The notes below the pieces were generated by a model, which was not told the origin of the DNA, did not search any database, and saw only the letters and a list, made by a program, of their open reading frames with translations. A program made the position numbers and the translations under genes. Positions 1 through 9,128 of a DNA stretch of 64,000 nt are shown here, piece by piece. This stretch comes from Haliscomenobacter sp965225875 (GTDB taxonomy: Bacteria; Bacteroidota; Bacteroidia; Chitinophagales; Saprospiraceae), in assembly GCF_965225875.1 (NCBI RefSeq), contig NZ_CBDDBS010000002.1, positions 2,170,001 through 2,234,000 of the forward strand. The letters run 5' to 3'. Each line of letters opens with the position of its first letter. The stretch's first letter is position 1.

Positions 1-257
1 GAGGCAAAAAACCAGACTATCAAAATAAAGGCAGGCAGAATGACCAACAAGGGTATCCGTGGCGGATTGACCATAGGCCGCAGTATCCCCGATTGATCCA
101 GAACCAGCAGGTAAATGGTCCAGAGGATCAAACCTCCATACAATTTAAACAAGCCATTGCTGGGCAGTTGATCACTGGCTTTTTGCACATTGACATACGC
201 AAAGCCAATCACAACAAACAATGCGGCGTAGAGCAAACAAAAATTGAAGGTGAGCAT
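1..257 (-). CDS. Membrane protein, N-terminal fragment cut by window edge
   Basis: Reading the minus strand from an ATG at 257 gives an uninterrupted frame to the window edge (about 85 residues). It has three hydrophobic stretches, at roughly residues 3-20, 38-55 and 70-85, separated by short polar loops, so it is an integral membrane protein with at least three helices. I recognise no family. No in-frame ATG lies close upstream. The 3' end is outside the window. The rho-independent terminator at 305-347 separates it from the lipoprotein gene behind it, so it probably has its own promoter in the short 258-304 gap. It could be the start of any small polytopic protein. Confidence 0.6.
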   Translation of the reverse strand, partial: MLTFNFCLLYAALFVVIGFAYVNVQKASDQLPSNGLFKLYGGLILWTIYLLVLDQSGILRPMVNPPRIPLLVILPAFILIVWFFA

Positions 258-304
258 AGCGGTAGGTGTTTTTCGATTGGACAAAATCGAAAGACAAATG
301 TGGC

Positions 305-347
305 AAAAAAAAACATCCCGATTTTGAGTTAAGTCAAAATCGGGATG
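305..347 (-). terminator. Rho-independent terminator of the EGF-like lipoprotein gene
   Basis: A perfect 14-bp stem (314-327 pairs with 334-347, core ATCCCGATTTTGA) closes a 6-nt loop. On the minus strand it is followed directly by nine T (A-run 305-313). It lies 47 bp beyond the stop codon of the minus-strand lipoprotein gene ending at 394. Confidence 0.85.
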
Positions 348-393
348 GATTTGGTATAATTTACCTCAACGGCAAGACGTAGATGGGCAGTTT

Positions 394-975
394 TTAAAAA
401 GTATACTCCAAATCTACCTTATAGCCCGTACTACAACCCGTACATTCAATACGCAAGCTTTCCGGGAAATTATTGGTTTCATTGTACGCTTTAAACTTCA
501 AACCACCCATAAAATCGTCGGTATCGGGTGCGATATCCTTGTCCCATAGCTCGATGGTGTATTCTTCCAGAGGGCTGGTCAATTCAGGTTTGGTGGCAGG
601 AAAAAATACCGGGTTTTGCCCTGAAACGGGGTCGAGTGGCAAGGGAAAAACTGGCCCAGTCCAGATCAAAGTGGTGCCTTTGTAAATTTTCATGTACACA
701 TCGGGGCCATCCGAAGGATCCCAATTGCCGTTAGTTGTAGTTTTAGCTGGATATTTGGTCAGTTCTAGCTTAGTGAATTTGATGGAGGCGGGTGTTTTTT
801 GGGCATTACAGGTCTCTCCGGTCCAGCGTTCGGTACAGTTGCAGTCACCCGAATCACAGGTGCCGCCATTCAGACAAGTTGTTGACTCACAGGGATCTGC
901 CTTTTTACAGGCAAAACTGCCAGCAAGCAATAAAAAGGCCCACATTGTCAAGATTAAATAGGATTTGGTGTTCAT
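394..975 (-). CDS. Lipoprotein with EGF-like domain
   Basis: A secreted, lipid-anchored protein of unknown role, 193 aa. I chose the ATG at 975 rather than 1008 because it begins a lipoprotein signal peptide (MNTKSYLILTMWAFLLLAGS) ending at a Cys in SFAC, a Bacteroidota-type lipobox. Residues about 29-57 form a compact EGF-like module with six Cys (C-x5-C-x4-GGTC-x4-C-x-C-x8-C). The rest (about 110 residues) looks like a beta-rich C2-like domain with a WDKDI...DDFMGG stretch reminiscent of calcium-binding C2 loops (inference). It stands alone between a terminator (305-347) and a nested palindrome (1079-1325). The function is unknown; surface adhesion is only a guess. Confidence 0.75.
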   Translation of the reverse strand: MNTKSYLILTMWAFLLLAGSFACKKADPCESTTCLNGGTCDSGDCNCTERWTGETCNAQKTPASIKFTKLELTKYPAKTTTNGNWDPSDGPDVYMKIYKGTTLIWTGPVFPLPLDPVSGQNPVFFPATKPELTSPLEEYTIELWDKDIAPDTDDFMGGLKFKAYNETNNFPESLRIECTGCSTGYKVDLEYTF

Positions 976-1078
976 AATTGCAGTGAATTTTAATGGGTTT
1001 GTATTCACTACAATATTGCGGGTATAAGTGCCGGCTGCGCCTCACCTATTTGGGTGAATTTTTATAAAAAAATCAGGG

Positions 1079-1325
1079 CATCCCGAATTCTAAAGCCCCA
1101 ACCGCGGCAGCGGTTGAATCTTGAATAGCCGCGGTCGTCCGCGGACTCAGAGGTTCTGAGTAGTTTGGCAACCGCGGTAGCGGTTGAATTTTGCCTCATT
1201 TTGTTCAACCGCTGCCGCGGTTGTGAAACATTCCTCTGGTCATTTTACCGCGGACGACCGCGGCTATTCAAGATTGAATCACTGCCGTGATTCTAATGGT
1301 TTTTTTGAAATTACAATTCGGGATG
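1079..1325. repeat. Triple-nested palindrome filling the 976-1337 intergenic region
   Basis: Three layers of inverted repeats share one centre. The outer arms are 1079-1089 and 1315-1325 (CATCCCGAATT). The middle arms are 1117-1144 and 1248-1275, 28 nt and perfect, containing CCGCGGACGACCGCGG. The inner arms are 1169-1188 and 1204-1223 (CAACCGCGGTAGCGGTTGAA, one wobble mismatch). A degenerate extra copy of the inner unit, ACCGCGGCAGCGGTTGAA, sits at 1101-1118. The whole is about 250 bp and ends 12 bp before the stop codon of the M1-peptidase gene. It contains no gene. Confidence 0.85.
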
Positions 1326-1337
1326 ACTGGCCTTGGT

Positions 1338-4300
1338 TTACTTCACATCTCGCATATTGTCCTCGGGGTTTCGATCCACCAGCAAGGTGAACGGATCAAT
1401 GCCCGCCTTTTCAGGCTTGCCTTGGACCTCAAAAGTAAAGGTATTGTCCTTTTTGTTGATGAAAACCCGCTTGCGGTAGAGGGTTTTGCCGTACTTTTTA
1501 CCCTTTTCAGGTTTGGCAAAAGCGCCTATTTCCATCCAGTCCGCTACCTTCTCTTCCTTCTCCTTGCCCAGTGCGTCGGCCTTTAATTTGCGCGATTCCA
1601 CCTTCAGTGTGACCTGGTATTTGTCTTTACCGAGTTCTTTGATACTTGCCTCAGTAGTGCGGTTTTCAAAGAGGGTGATGTCCCAAAACAGGTCTTTGAT
1701 GATGTACTTGAGCGAATCCGGTGTTTGTTTGTAGAACTCGTCTACCACATCGGTGGAAACCGGGAAGGGTGGTGGCGCGTAGCGGAACTTGTTCAAAAAG
1801 TCACGCAAGCCTTGATTGACTTTTTCTTCACCAATCATTTCCTTCAGGTAATACATCACCAGGGAACCCTTGTTGTAGTGGATGTAGCCCTGGTTTTCGG
1901 AACGCGCCAGCGGGAGTTCCTGCAAACGCTCTGCCCCGCGCCCGCGCAGGTAACGATCCGCCTCGTATTCCAGGAATTTGCGCATGATGTCGCGGCCATA
2001 TTCCTTTTCCATCACCATCAGTGCGCTGTATTGGGCAAAGGTTTCCACCGTCATTTCGCTGCCTTGCATGTAGGCCCCACATTCCTGGTGAGCCCACCAT
2101 TGGTGTCCCATTTCGTGTGCAACTACATAAAAGACCATGTCGATATCGTCCTTGTCCGCCCGGTAATCCTCAATAAACCCGATGCCTTCCGAGTAAGGCA
2201 TGGTGCCCGGGAAAGCCTGGGCAAAATCGGCGTAACGCGGAAACTCGATGATGCGGCATTGCTTGTGGAAGTAAGGCCCAAAGTTGGTTGTATAATATTC
2301 CAGCGATTTTTGCATCGACTTGAGCATCCGGTCTACATTGTCCTTGTGGTCTTTGTGGTAATACACCTCCAGATCGATTCCCTTCCATTTTTTGCGCGCC
2401 ACTTCATACCGTGCCGACATGAAGGAGTAAAAGTTGAAACTTTCGTGATCGAGTTTGTACTGGAAATAACGCCGTCCATTTTCGGTCCATTCCTTTTGCA
2501 GGGAGCCGGGCGCAATGGCGATTTGATCGGCTGAGGTACTGATCACCGTTTCTACGTTGACCCAGTCTGCGTCATTGCCCAGGTAGGAATTGCCCCGGGC
2601 GATGGTATCCGCGCGGTTGAGTTTGGGTGCCCGGGTCTTTTCAGGAAGTTTGAACTTTTTCCGACGGTTTTTATCGGTCATCTCGCCATCGGGTTGGTAA
2701 CCCAGGCGGGGTGCGATGTCAAAATTGTTGAAAAATGTGCCGTTTTGCATCACTTGCTGCACACTCAGTTCATTTTCAAACCCCTTGCTTTGGTATACAG
2801 AGCTAAAATCCAGGCGCATGGAGTCGCCGGGTTGCAGGGCAGGTTGCAGGCGATAAATGCGGAAATAAACGTCCTTATCATCCTTGAGTAGCTTCAGGCG
2901 AGGGTTGTTCAAGCTGAACTTGATTTGCCGGGGCACTTGCACCAATAAGGTATCGATGGCTTTAGGATGCAGGTTCCGCACCCACATTTCCGCCTTGGCG
3001 TCGATGTTGCGGGTTTCCGGAAAAACCTGGATGTTGTACTTCACTGCATAAATGCGCGGTTGGGCTTTGCCTTCGTATTTTTTGTAATCCTTTTCATAAC
3101 GCACAGTCAGTTTTTCAACCTGTTTGCTGTTTTTGAAAGGATTTAAAACCAGGGTATTGTAAAACACCCAGGCTGCACTCAAACCCCACAAGACAATCGC
3201 ACTAAAACCCGCCCAGCGGTAAGTCCGCCATTCTAATGCAGCCAGTTTGAAACGTTTGCGCCAGTCACTTTCTTTGCCGCGAGGCCAAAAACAGACTGCA
3301 GCAACCGCGAGAATTGAGCTAAATAAGACCCAGTAGGTGTTGAACCAAAATAAACCCTTAGCGTAAGGTTTGTAACCGTAGAGGTCTGATAAGTCGTAGT
3401 CTGGGGTACCACCGATTTGGACCATATTTGTTTCGATCCGCAGCGCACCCCAAATGTAAACGTTAATGATCGCCACAACGATGCAGATAAAAAAGCCAAG
3501 GTACATGTTGGGGGCAAGTGTTTGGATCAATAAAAACAGAACCACCAAGGATGACAGCCATAGAACATCAAGTACCAGGAGTTCCCGTACATATACTCCA
3601 AGGTCATAGCGGTGAAAGCCATTTAATGTTTGTGCAATTATGGCGGCTACAATACTTACACTTACCAAAATAATGACCACTCCAATAATGGTCAGGAATT
3701 TAGATAAAAAGTCGGTCCAATTGCGCGTTGGCATAGCGTCGTAAATCTCATTGACCTTGGCGTTTCGCTCTTTCCAAACCAGCGCACCTGAGAAGTAAGC
3801 GACAATGGCAATTAAAAACATATAAAAAGTACCCCGAATGATTTCAACCATTGTGTAGGTCACTGGAAGGTTGTGGGTGCCGTAGGTTTCCGTAGCAAAT
3901 TGCATGCTTGAAGTTGTGTTCAACAACCCAATGAATGTTAAAAGAATAAAGGGAGTACTTTTAACAACGCCCCAAAAATTGGCTTTTAATTGGCTGCGGA
4001 ACTGAGCCAGGGTAATGCTGAATCCAGTGGCGGGCTGGACAGTAGTCATTTTACCCAATTGTTGAAGGCCATAAGGTTCTTCTTCGACCTTGCTCATACG
4101 TTTTTTGCTAACTCTTTTTGCTCTTTCAGCAAAACTAAAACGCCAATAGCCTACAAAAAGGACCAGTAAGCCGACCCCCATCCACAAGAGGCGGTTTCGC
4201 AACATCATCGGATGTATAAGACCAACTGAAAGATGGTTTTTATCGTCAACTGTCCAATATTTAGTAATGATTTCAAATGCCCGTAACCCAAATGGATCCA

Positions 4301-4934
4301 ACAAGGTTGATAAAGTTTCGTTCTCCATGTCGCTGATGAGACTGGCAGCAATGATTGATCCAGCCAGCAGCAACATTGCCGAAATGAAAGCATACATGGT
4401 GCTGCGTGTAAGTGCAGCCACAGTGTATAAAATGCTCCCCCCAAAAATCATGTTGGGAATGACGATAGCAACATAAGCGTTGATATGGCTCTGGATTTCA
4501 AAAGGGCCAAGCCGCTCCGGATCAATCCAGTGCGTCAAAGGATTGATCCCAACGCCAATCCACATACCTAAGGAAATACCCAGCATCGGAATCAAACAGA
4601 CAAGCAGTGCCCCCAAAAAATGACCAAAGAAATAGCCCATTTTTTGGACAGGCGAAGCAAATACGATCTGGGCCGTATTGTTCTCAAAATCGCGGATGGC
4701 GGCGGTATTAAAAAATGCAGTAATCAGCAAAAGGGAAAGGATGCTGAATACAGCATACCAGGTTTGGGTGACAAAAGGAGCATTTTTCCAAATGTTGCCA
4801 AAACTACCGCCGATTTGCACCTGATCAGTAACCGTTGCAAAATAGGTGATCAACGCGAATATGAAGAGAAAAATCCAGGGCATGGGTGCACGCAGCCAGG
4901 ATTTTAATTCGAATTTTAGGAAGGTGAAGAGCAT
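1338..4934 (-). CDS. ABC transporter permease fused to M1-family metallopeptidase
   Basis: A 1198-aa fusion. Residues 1-600 hold two ABC-2-type permease halves, each with about six membrane segments (roughly 15-270 and 320-595). Residues about 600-1198 are a periplasmic or extracellular gluzincin domain of family M1. The zinc motif HEMGH is at 940-944, and the third ligand is probably the Glu of ETFAQY (E964). That Glu lies 19 residues after H944, one more than the usual 18. The exopeptidase GxMEN motif is replaced by MPYSEGIGF (about 912-920), so classical N-terminal aminopeptidase specificity is doubtful. Its ATPase is encoded 12 bp upstream (4947-5810), which suggests one operon. The same fusion is known in other Bacteroidota. 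The substrate is unknown. Confidence 0.92.
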   Translation of the reverse strand: MLFTFLKFELKSWLRAPMPWIFLFIFALITYFATVTDQVQIGGSFGNIWKNAPFVTQTWYAVFSILSLLLITAFFNTAAIRDFENNTAQIVFASPVQKMGYFFGHFLGALLVCLIPMLGISLGMWIGVGINPLTHWIDPERLGPFEIQSHINAYVAIVIPNMIFGGSILYTVAALTRSTMYAFISAMLLLAGSIIAASLISDMENETLSTLLDPFGLRAFEIITKYWTVDDKNHLSVGLIHPMMLRNRLLWMGVGLLVLFVGYWRFSFAERAKRVSKKRMSKVEEEPYGLQQLGKMTTVQPATGFSITLAQFRSQLKANFWGVVKSTPFILLTFIGLLNTTSSMQFATETYGTHNLPVTYTMVEIIRGTFYMFLIAIVAYFSGALVWKERNAKVNEIYDAMPTRNWTDFLSKFLTIIGVVIILVSVSIVAAIIAQTLNGFHRYDLGVYVRELLVLDVLWLSSLVVLFLLIQTLAPNMYLGFFICIVVAIINVYIWGALRIETNMVQIGGTPDYDLSDLYGYKPYAKGLFWFNTYWVLFSSILAVAAVCFWPRGKESDWRKRFKLAALEWRTYRWAGFSAIVLWGLSAAWVFYNTLVLNPFKNSKQVEKLTVRYEKDYKKYEGKAQPRIYAVKYNIQVFPETRNIDAKAEMWVRNLHPKAIDTLLVQVPRQIKFSLNNPRLKLLKDDKDVYFRIYRLQPALQPGDSMRLDFSSVYQSKGFENELSVQQVMQNGTFFNNFDIAPRLGYQPDGEMTDKNRRKKFKLPEKTRAPKLNRADTIARGNSYLGNDADWVNVETVISTSADQIAIAPGSLQKEWTENGRRYFQYKLDHESFNFYSFMSARYEVARKKWKGIDLEVYYHKDHKDNVDRMLKSMQKSLEYYTTNFGPYFHKQCRIIEFPRYADFAQAFPGTMPYSEGIGFIEDYRADKDDIDMVFYVVAHEMGHQWWAHQECGAYMQGSEMTVETFAQYSALMVMEKEYGRDIMRKFLEYEADRYLRGRGAERLQELPLARSENQGYIHYNKGSLVMYYLKEMIGEEKVNQGLRDFLNKFRYAPPPFPVSTDVVDEFYKQTPDSLKYIIKDLFWDITLFENRTTEASIKELGKDKYQVTLKVESRKLKADALGKEKEEKVADWMEIGAFAKPEKGKKYGKTLYRKRVFINKKDNTFTFEVQGKPEKAGIDPFTLLVDRNPEDNMRDVK

Positions 4935-4946
4935 GCAATTGGGGTT

Positions 4947-5810
4947 TTATTGGTTGATTTTTGAAAAGAACACATCCTCCAATCCTGGCTCAGCAGGCTG
5001 GAATCCCTCACCGGGATCATCCTCACTGAAAATGTGGATGATGGGTTTGCCCGCCACCAGTTTGCTGGAGATCACTTTGAAGTTCTTTTCGTAATCATTG
5101 AGTTCGGCTTTCAGGATGATTTTTTCCCAAATTTTGCCGCCCAACTCACCCAATGCAGCATCGGGTATCCCTGCGTATTTCACCTCGCCACCATTGATGA
5201 TGGCCATATTGGAACAAAGCTCACGTACATCCTCTACAATGTGGGTAGAGAGGATGACGATCACGTTTTCGCCGATTTCAGACAAGAGGTTGTAAAAACG
5301 ATTCCGCTCACCTGGGTCGAGGCCTGCGGTAGGTTCGTCTACAATGATCAGTTTGGGGTCACCAATCAAGGCCTGGGCAATGCCAAAACGTTGGCGCATC
5401 CCGCCGGAGTAGCTACTTACTGCTTTTTTGCGGTGATCCCAGAGGTTGACCCGATTCAATAAGGTTTGTACCACTTCTTTGCGTTGGTTGCTAGGGATTC
5501 CTTTCAAGGTCGCAAAGTGGTCCAACATATCGAGGGCCGACATACGGGGGTAAACGCCAAATTCCTGGGGCAAATAGCCCAGTACCCGGCGTACCGCGTC
5601 TTTGTCCTTGAGCACGTCAATGTCGCCGAGGGTAGCTGTTCCGCTGTCTGCGTCTTGCAAAGTAGCCAGGGTGCGCATGAGGGTACTTTTGCCCGCGCCG
5701 TTGGGGCCAAGGAGGCCGTACATGCCGGTCGGAATATGCAGGCTCACGTTTTTGAGCGCTTGCACTCCGTTTGGATAAGTTTTAGATAAGTTTTGGATAG
5801 ATAACTCCAT
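4947..5810 (-). CDS. ABC transporter ATP-binding protein
   Basis: The cytoplasmic ATPase that would power the fused permease encoded next downstream. It is 287 aa from the ATG at 5810; the longer frame to 5897 runs into a palindromic repeat and is rejected. Motifs are in order: Walker A GPNGAGKS, Q-loop LPQEFG, signature YSGGMRQR, Walker B LIIVDEPTAG and H-loop STHIVED. The sequence from MELSIQNLSKTYPNG onward is typical of ABC-2 drug or polymer exporters (CcmA type). The C-terminal about 70 residues form the extension common in this subfamily. Only 12 bp separate it from the permease gene. Confidence 0.95.
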   Translation of the reverse strand: MELSIQNLSKTYPNGVQALKNVSLHIPTGMYGLLGPNGAGKSTLMRTLATLQDADSGTATLGDIDVLKDKDAVRRVLGYLPQEFGVYPRMSALDMLDHFATLKGIPSNQRKEVVQTLLNRVNLWDHRKKAVSSYSGGMRQRFGIAQALIGDPKLIIVDEPTAGLDPGERNRFYNLLSEIGENVIVILSTHIVEDVRELCSNMAIINGGEVKYAGIPDAALGELGGKIWEKIILKAELNDYEKNFKVISSKLVAGKPIIHIFSEDDPGEGFQPAEPGLEDVFFSKINQ

Positions 5811-5846
5811 AAGCCGATTCGATAAAGGTGTTAGGGTACAAAAGAA

Positions 5847-5949
5847 GTTGAGAAGTTGAGAAGTTGAGGCTACCGCGAGCGAATTTGACAACGACATTGT
5901 CTAAGTTACTGCGGCAGCCTCAACTTCTCAACCCCTCAACTTCTCAACC
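5847..5949. repeat. Family-1 palindrome, copy A
   Basis: The arms consist of repeated GTTGAGAA units. They enclose the family core GGCTACCGCGAGC (5869-5881), a loop with GACAA-N5-TTGTC, and the returning CTGCGGCAGCC (5909-5919). It lies between the TolC-like gene (stop at 6048) and the ABC ATPase start (5810), all minus strand. The arms pair with few mismatches over about 35 bp. Confidence 0.85.
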
Positions 5950-6047
5950 AAAAGTGTACTCAAGAATACTTCAGGTTGGCTCAAATGGAAGTATTTTTTA
6001 TACAAAAGCGGAGTTATCCCCTACAAATGGAATTTTTTGGATAGCAA

Positions 6048-7301
6048 TTACCAGGGTTCTAGGTTGGCACTCAGGTAGTTGAGCAAGGGTTTTTGGCTCA
6101 ATTGGCCGTTGAGATAAAGCAATTGAATGTACTCCTGGGTAAGCTCTTCGCTGAGTTTGAGGCGGGCAAACTGTTTTTTCTGCTGCATCAATTTTACCTC
6201 CATCAATTCAGTAGGTGTAAGTGAAGCCCGTAGCGCGGGGTCTTCCAAAATACTGAGCAACAAGTTTTTTCCCTCCTGTTCTTTGAGCAATTGGTGTTCC
6301 TGAATCAGGTGCCGGACTTTGTTGAGTTGTACATCCAATTCCTGTTTGCGGCGAGATAAGGTCAAGGTATTTTTGGTGTTTAACTCATACATTTCCAGGG
6401 CCAGCTCATTGTTTTTAAAACGGTTGTTGCTGTTGAGCGGAATGTTCAGGCCCAGACGCATAAAGAGATCATCGTCGAGGGTTGGCGTTTTGGGTGCACG
6501 TTCGTAGCCAAACTGGAAAAAACTGAGGTATTCGCGGTTGCGGACTTTGAGCAAATCCATTTCGGATTGTACCAAACCCATTTGGGCTTGACGAATTTTG
6601 GCTTCGGCCAAGGGGATATCCAGGGAGTTGGCCTGGATGCGGGCGATGACTTGTTCGATGCGGGCGATCGAGATGAAGTCCAGGAGCTCCAGTTCTACCG
6701 CTCCCGTTCCGGCAATAAATTGTCTGATTTTTTCCTCCGCCTGGCTTTTGGCTTGTAAAAACTGAGCCTGATCGAGGCGCAGTGATTGCCGATCCTGTTC
6801 GTTTTCCACCACCTCTTTTACTTTCACGGACAAACCCTGGCGCAACATGGCCCGAAATACCTGTTCCTGAGCCTGGTACAAAGAGTCGAGTTTTTGGCTA
6901 GCCAAAGTCAATTGTTGCGCAAAATGATAAGCGACGATCGCTTCATAACGTTGGAGCAAAGCTTCATTCCAGTACACTTCGGCCTCGGCCTGAAGTACCC
7001 CCGACTGGGCTTGTTGGTATTGTTTCTGGTATTTGCTTAATCCGAATGCATTGGGGCTTACCCGGATGCCGTATTGCTGCCGGGTCAGGGAAAAATCATT
7101 GGATCCAGCACGTAGCTCCAGTTTTTGCAGCAGCGGGTTCTGGTAGTTTTGTTGCTCCAACCAATTGACTGTTTGTTGACTCAAGCGCCATTGTTCATCC
7201 TGATTGACGGAGGCTAGGACCTCTTTCATGCTGATTTTGATGGGGTCAATAGGAGTAAGGGAAGCAAGCAACAAACTCAAGCTACACAACAATACTTTCA
7301 T
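6048..7301 (-). CDS. TolC-family outer-membrane efflux protein
   Basis: A probable outer-membrane exit duct for a tripartite exporter, 417 aa. I chose ATG 7301 because it starts a signal peptide (MKVLLCSLSLLLASLTP); the frame upstream of it overlaps a hairpin. The mature part is almost wholly long amphipathic helices rich in Gln, Glu, Leu and Ala, with the alternating helical/strand layout of TolC proteins, for example the strand LSFFQFGYERAPKTPTLDDD near the middle followed by GLNIPLNSNNR. It follows the HlyD-like gene on the same strand, which makes a membrane-fusion-protein and duct pair. The transported substrate is unknown. The assignment rests on layout and neighbourhood rather than a diagnostic motif. 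Confidence 0.75.
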   Translation of the reverse strand: MKVLLCSLSLLLASLTPIDPIKISMKEVLASVNQDEQWRLSQQTVNWLEQQNYQNPLLQKLELRAGSNDFSLTRQQYGIRVSPNAFGLSKYQKQYQQAQSGVLQAEAEVYWNEALLQRYEAIVAYHFAQQLTLASQKLDSLYQAQEQVFRAMLRQGLSVKVKEVVENEQDRQSLRLDQAQFLQAKSQAEEKIRQFIAGTGAVELELLDFISIARIEQVIARIQANSLDIPLAEAKIRQAQMGLVQSEMDLLKVRNREYLSFFQFGYERAPKTPTLDDDLFMRLGLNIPLNSNNRFKNNELALEMYELNTKNTLTLSRRKQELDVQLNKVRHLIQEHQLLKEQEGKNLLLSILEDPALRASLTPTELMEVKLMQQKKQFARLKLSEELTQEYIQLLYLNGQLSQKPLLNYLSANLEPW

Positions 7302-7348
7302 GGCGATTGGCTTAGGTAGTGGGCAAAATAAGTACTCATTCTTCCTGA

Positions 7349-7405
7349 GCCAGAGGATTAGATAAGACACTTGAAATGAAACGTTTACTTATCTAATCCT
7401 CTGGC
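7349..7405. repeat. 18-bp perfect inverted repeat between HlyD-like and TolC-like genes
   Basis: Arms 7349-7366 (GCCAGAGGATTAGATAAG) and 7388-7405 are perfectly complementary around a 21-nt loop. The right side is followed by GGCAAAATGATCACTTATTT, a short sequence that recurs in similar form at 36889-36910. There is no T-run directly after it on either strand, so it is a weak terminator candidate at best. Confidence 0.75.
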
Positions 7406-7432
7406 AAAATGATCACTTATTTTTTATCGCCC

Positions 7433-8425
7433 TTATTCAAAAGAAATGACAATTTTTTCATTGAGGTAAAAAGGATTGTCATAGGGGATTTTGATGAACA
7501 ATTCGCGGCCCCAGGTGCGTACTTCGGGCATCTTGCGCAGGCGCACGGGCAACTCAACCACCTGAGGATTGCTGCCGATGATGATTCCCTGAGACAATAC
7601 CGTCGGGCGACTGTAGGCACTCAGTTGAACCGTATCACCCAGTTGATAGCTGATTTCGGCGTGCTCGTATACAAAGCCACGGATGCGGGTAGGCTGAAGT
7701 GGATTGATTTTTAGCATTTCCTTGTGCTGGGGTACTACTTCGTTGGTGCCTACGGCAATACTTTCTACGAAGCCATCCACCTGCGCAACGAGCGCTAAGC
7801 GTTGGCGTTCGGCGTTGACAAAATCGAGGTCGATTTGGGTTTTGGCACTGCGGGCTTCAAACACCGCTTGATTGGCCCGGCGTTCGGCCTGAATTTCCTG
7901 CACCCGTTGTCGGTATTCTTCTTCGGCCTGGCGAATTTGGCTGCGCAAAGCGGCAATTTTTTCGGCGCGTAAGGGGTCAGTTGCATTGAGATCAGTGGAT
8001 TCGCCTAAAAGTTTGCGTACTCCACTTTCGGCGTTGTATTCAGCTTGTTCGATGCGAATCTGGGCTTGAAGCTCGCTCAATTCCGTCTGATGCTGGGCTT
8101 TGAGCACTTCCAGGGATTTGTCCAAAATGCTGTTTTGCGCATTTTTTTCCACTGCGTATTGGTTGATGTCGCTCAAACCTTCGGCACTTTCCTGGTCCAG
8201 TTCGGCGCGATAAAAGACCATGAGGGTATCTCCAGCCTGCACTTTATCACCCGTTTTGACCAGCACTTCCTGGATGACTACGGTGTGATCGTAGTTGAGA
8301 ATTTGACTTTCCGTTTCGGTAGCCCCAAAAAAAGACGTATTGCTCCGCCCCATGAAGTTGTCCTTCAACCAAAAGCAGGCGGCAAAAGCCAGTGCCCAAA
8401 AGAGGTATAATACGTTGAATTTCAT
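7433..8425 (-). CDS. HlyD-like membrane-fusion protein
   Basis: A periplasmic adaptor of a type I or efflux-type exporter, 330 aa. One N-terminal membrane anchor (residues about 5-22, LYLFWALAFAACFWL) is followed by a lipoyl-like half-motif (VVIQEVLVKTGDKVQAGDTL). A long coiled coil (about 75-215) is followed by the second lipoyl half (LVAQVDGFVESIAVGTNEVV) and a beta-barrel domain (TRIRGFVYEHAEISYQLGDTV). The start ATG overlaps the stop of the upstream DUF4956 gene by four bases (8422-8425), so the two are translationally coupled. The TolC-like gene follows. No ABC or RND pump is coded in this cluster unless the ABC genes at 4947-5810 and 1338-4934 serve it. Confidence 0.85.
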   Translation of the reverse strand: MKFNVLYLFWALAFAACFWLKDNFMGRSNTSFFGATETESQILNYDHTVVIQEVLVKTGDKVQAGDTLMVFYRAELDQESAEGLSDINQYAVEKNAQNSILDKSLEVLKAQHQTELSELQAQIRIEQAEYNAESGVRKLLGESTDLNATDPLRAEKIAALRSQIRQAEEEYRQRVQEIQAERRANQAVFEARSAKTQIDLDFVNAERQRLALVAQVDGFVESIAVGTNEVVPQHKEMLKINPLQPTRIRGFVYEHAEISYQLGDTVQLSAYSRPTVLSQGIIIGSNPQVVELPVRLRKMPEVRTWGRELFIKIPYDNPFYLNEKIVISFE

Positions 8426-9114
8426 AGCGTCAATTCGTCATTTTGTTTATTGAGGCGGCGTACAGCTACACCATTGTCGAGCAGGGCTTGTAAAAAAGCG
8501 GGCTGTTTGGTATCGTCTTTAAAAAGCAGGGTGTAATCGTATTCCCGCGACACTGCGTTGTCTTTGAGCCGATCCAGATTGACAGAATCAAGCGTCCAGT
8601 GCTGGCAATATTGCGCCATGACCTGGATGAAATTTTCGCCTGGGTCGCCTGCACTTTCCTCCATCCTGATCCGCAATTCCCACACGATGTGGCGCCCATA
8701 ATGGAAGGGGGTAAAACTGAGCACAATGGCCAGCAGGCAGAAAAAGAATACCCCCAGAATGGCAATAAAAAAGCCGTACAAACCACAGGCGATCCCCGTT
8801 CCCAAGGCTGCGAACATGAACACAATATCCCGTGGATTGCGCAAAGCAGTGCGAAACTGGATCACCGTCAGGGCGCCCAACATGCCCAAACCCGAAGCTA
8901 CATTGTCGCCAATGGCTTGCAACACCATCGTGGCAATCAAGGCACTCAGGATCAAGGATTGGATAAAATTGGTGGTGCGCAGGGTGCTGCGCGTAGTCAT
9001 GTTGTAAGTGAAGGCAATCAAGGCCGACAACAAAAACGACAACAAAAAGGTAAACAAAACCATTTCGAAGGTCGGGTTTTCGATCTTCGAGTAGATGGAC
9101 AAAAATTCCTGCAT
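8422..9114 (-). CDS. DUF4956 membrane protein
   Basis: A 230-aa protein with four to five membrane helices in the first 150 residues, including the conserved stretch GLGMLGALTVIQFRTALRNP, the hallmark of DUF4956. A soluble alpha/beta C-terminal part (about 155-230) follows. The biochemical role is unknown. In many bacteria DUF4956 genes sit with CotH-kinase and VTC (polyphosphate polymerase-like) genes (established neighbourhood). Here CotH is directly upstream but no VTC gene is seen, and an HlyD-like gene overlaps its stop by four bases. Palindrome copy B lies 14 bp upstream of its start. Confidence 0.88.
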   Translation of the reverse strand: MQEFLSIYSKIENPTFEMVLFTFLLSFLLSALIAFTYNMTTRSTLRTTNFIQSLILSALIATMVLQAIGDNVASGLGMLGALTVIQFRTALRNPRDIVFMFAALGTGIACGLYGFFIAILGVFFFCLLAIVLSFTPFHYGRHIVWELRIRMEESAGDPGENFIQVMAQYCQHWTLDSVNLDRLKDNAVSREYDYTLLFKDDTKQPAFLQALLDNGVAVRRLNKQNDELTL

Positions 9115-9128
9115 GTCTGTAGTAGTGA

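Noticed and set aside
1725..2534. Plus-strand frame of 269 residues over the M1-peptidase gene
   Set aside because: It is a shadow of the minus-strand fusion gene, whose motifs and uninterrupted frame show real coding. The plus-strand translation resembles no protein.
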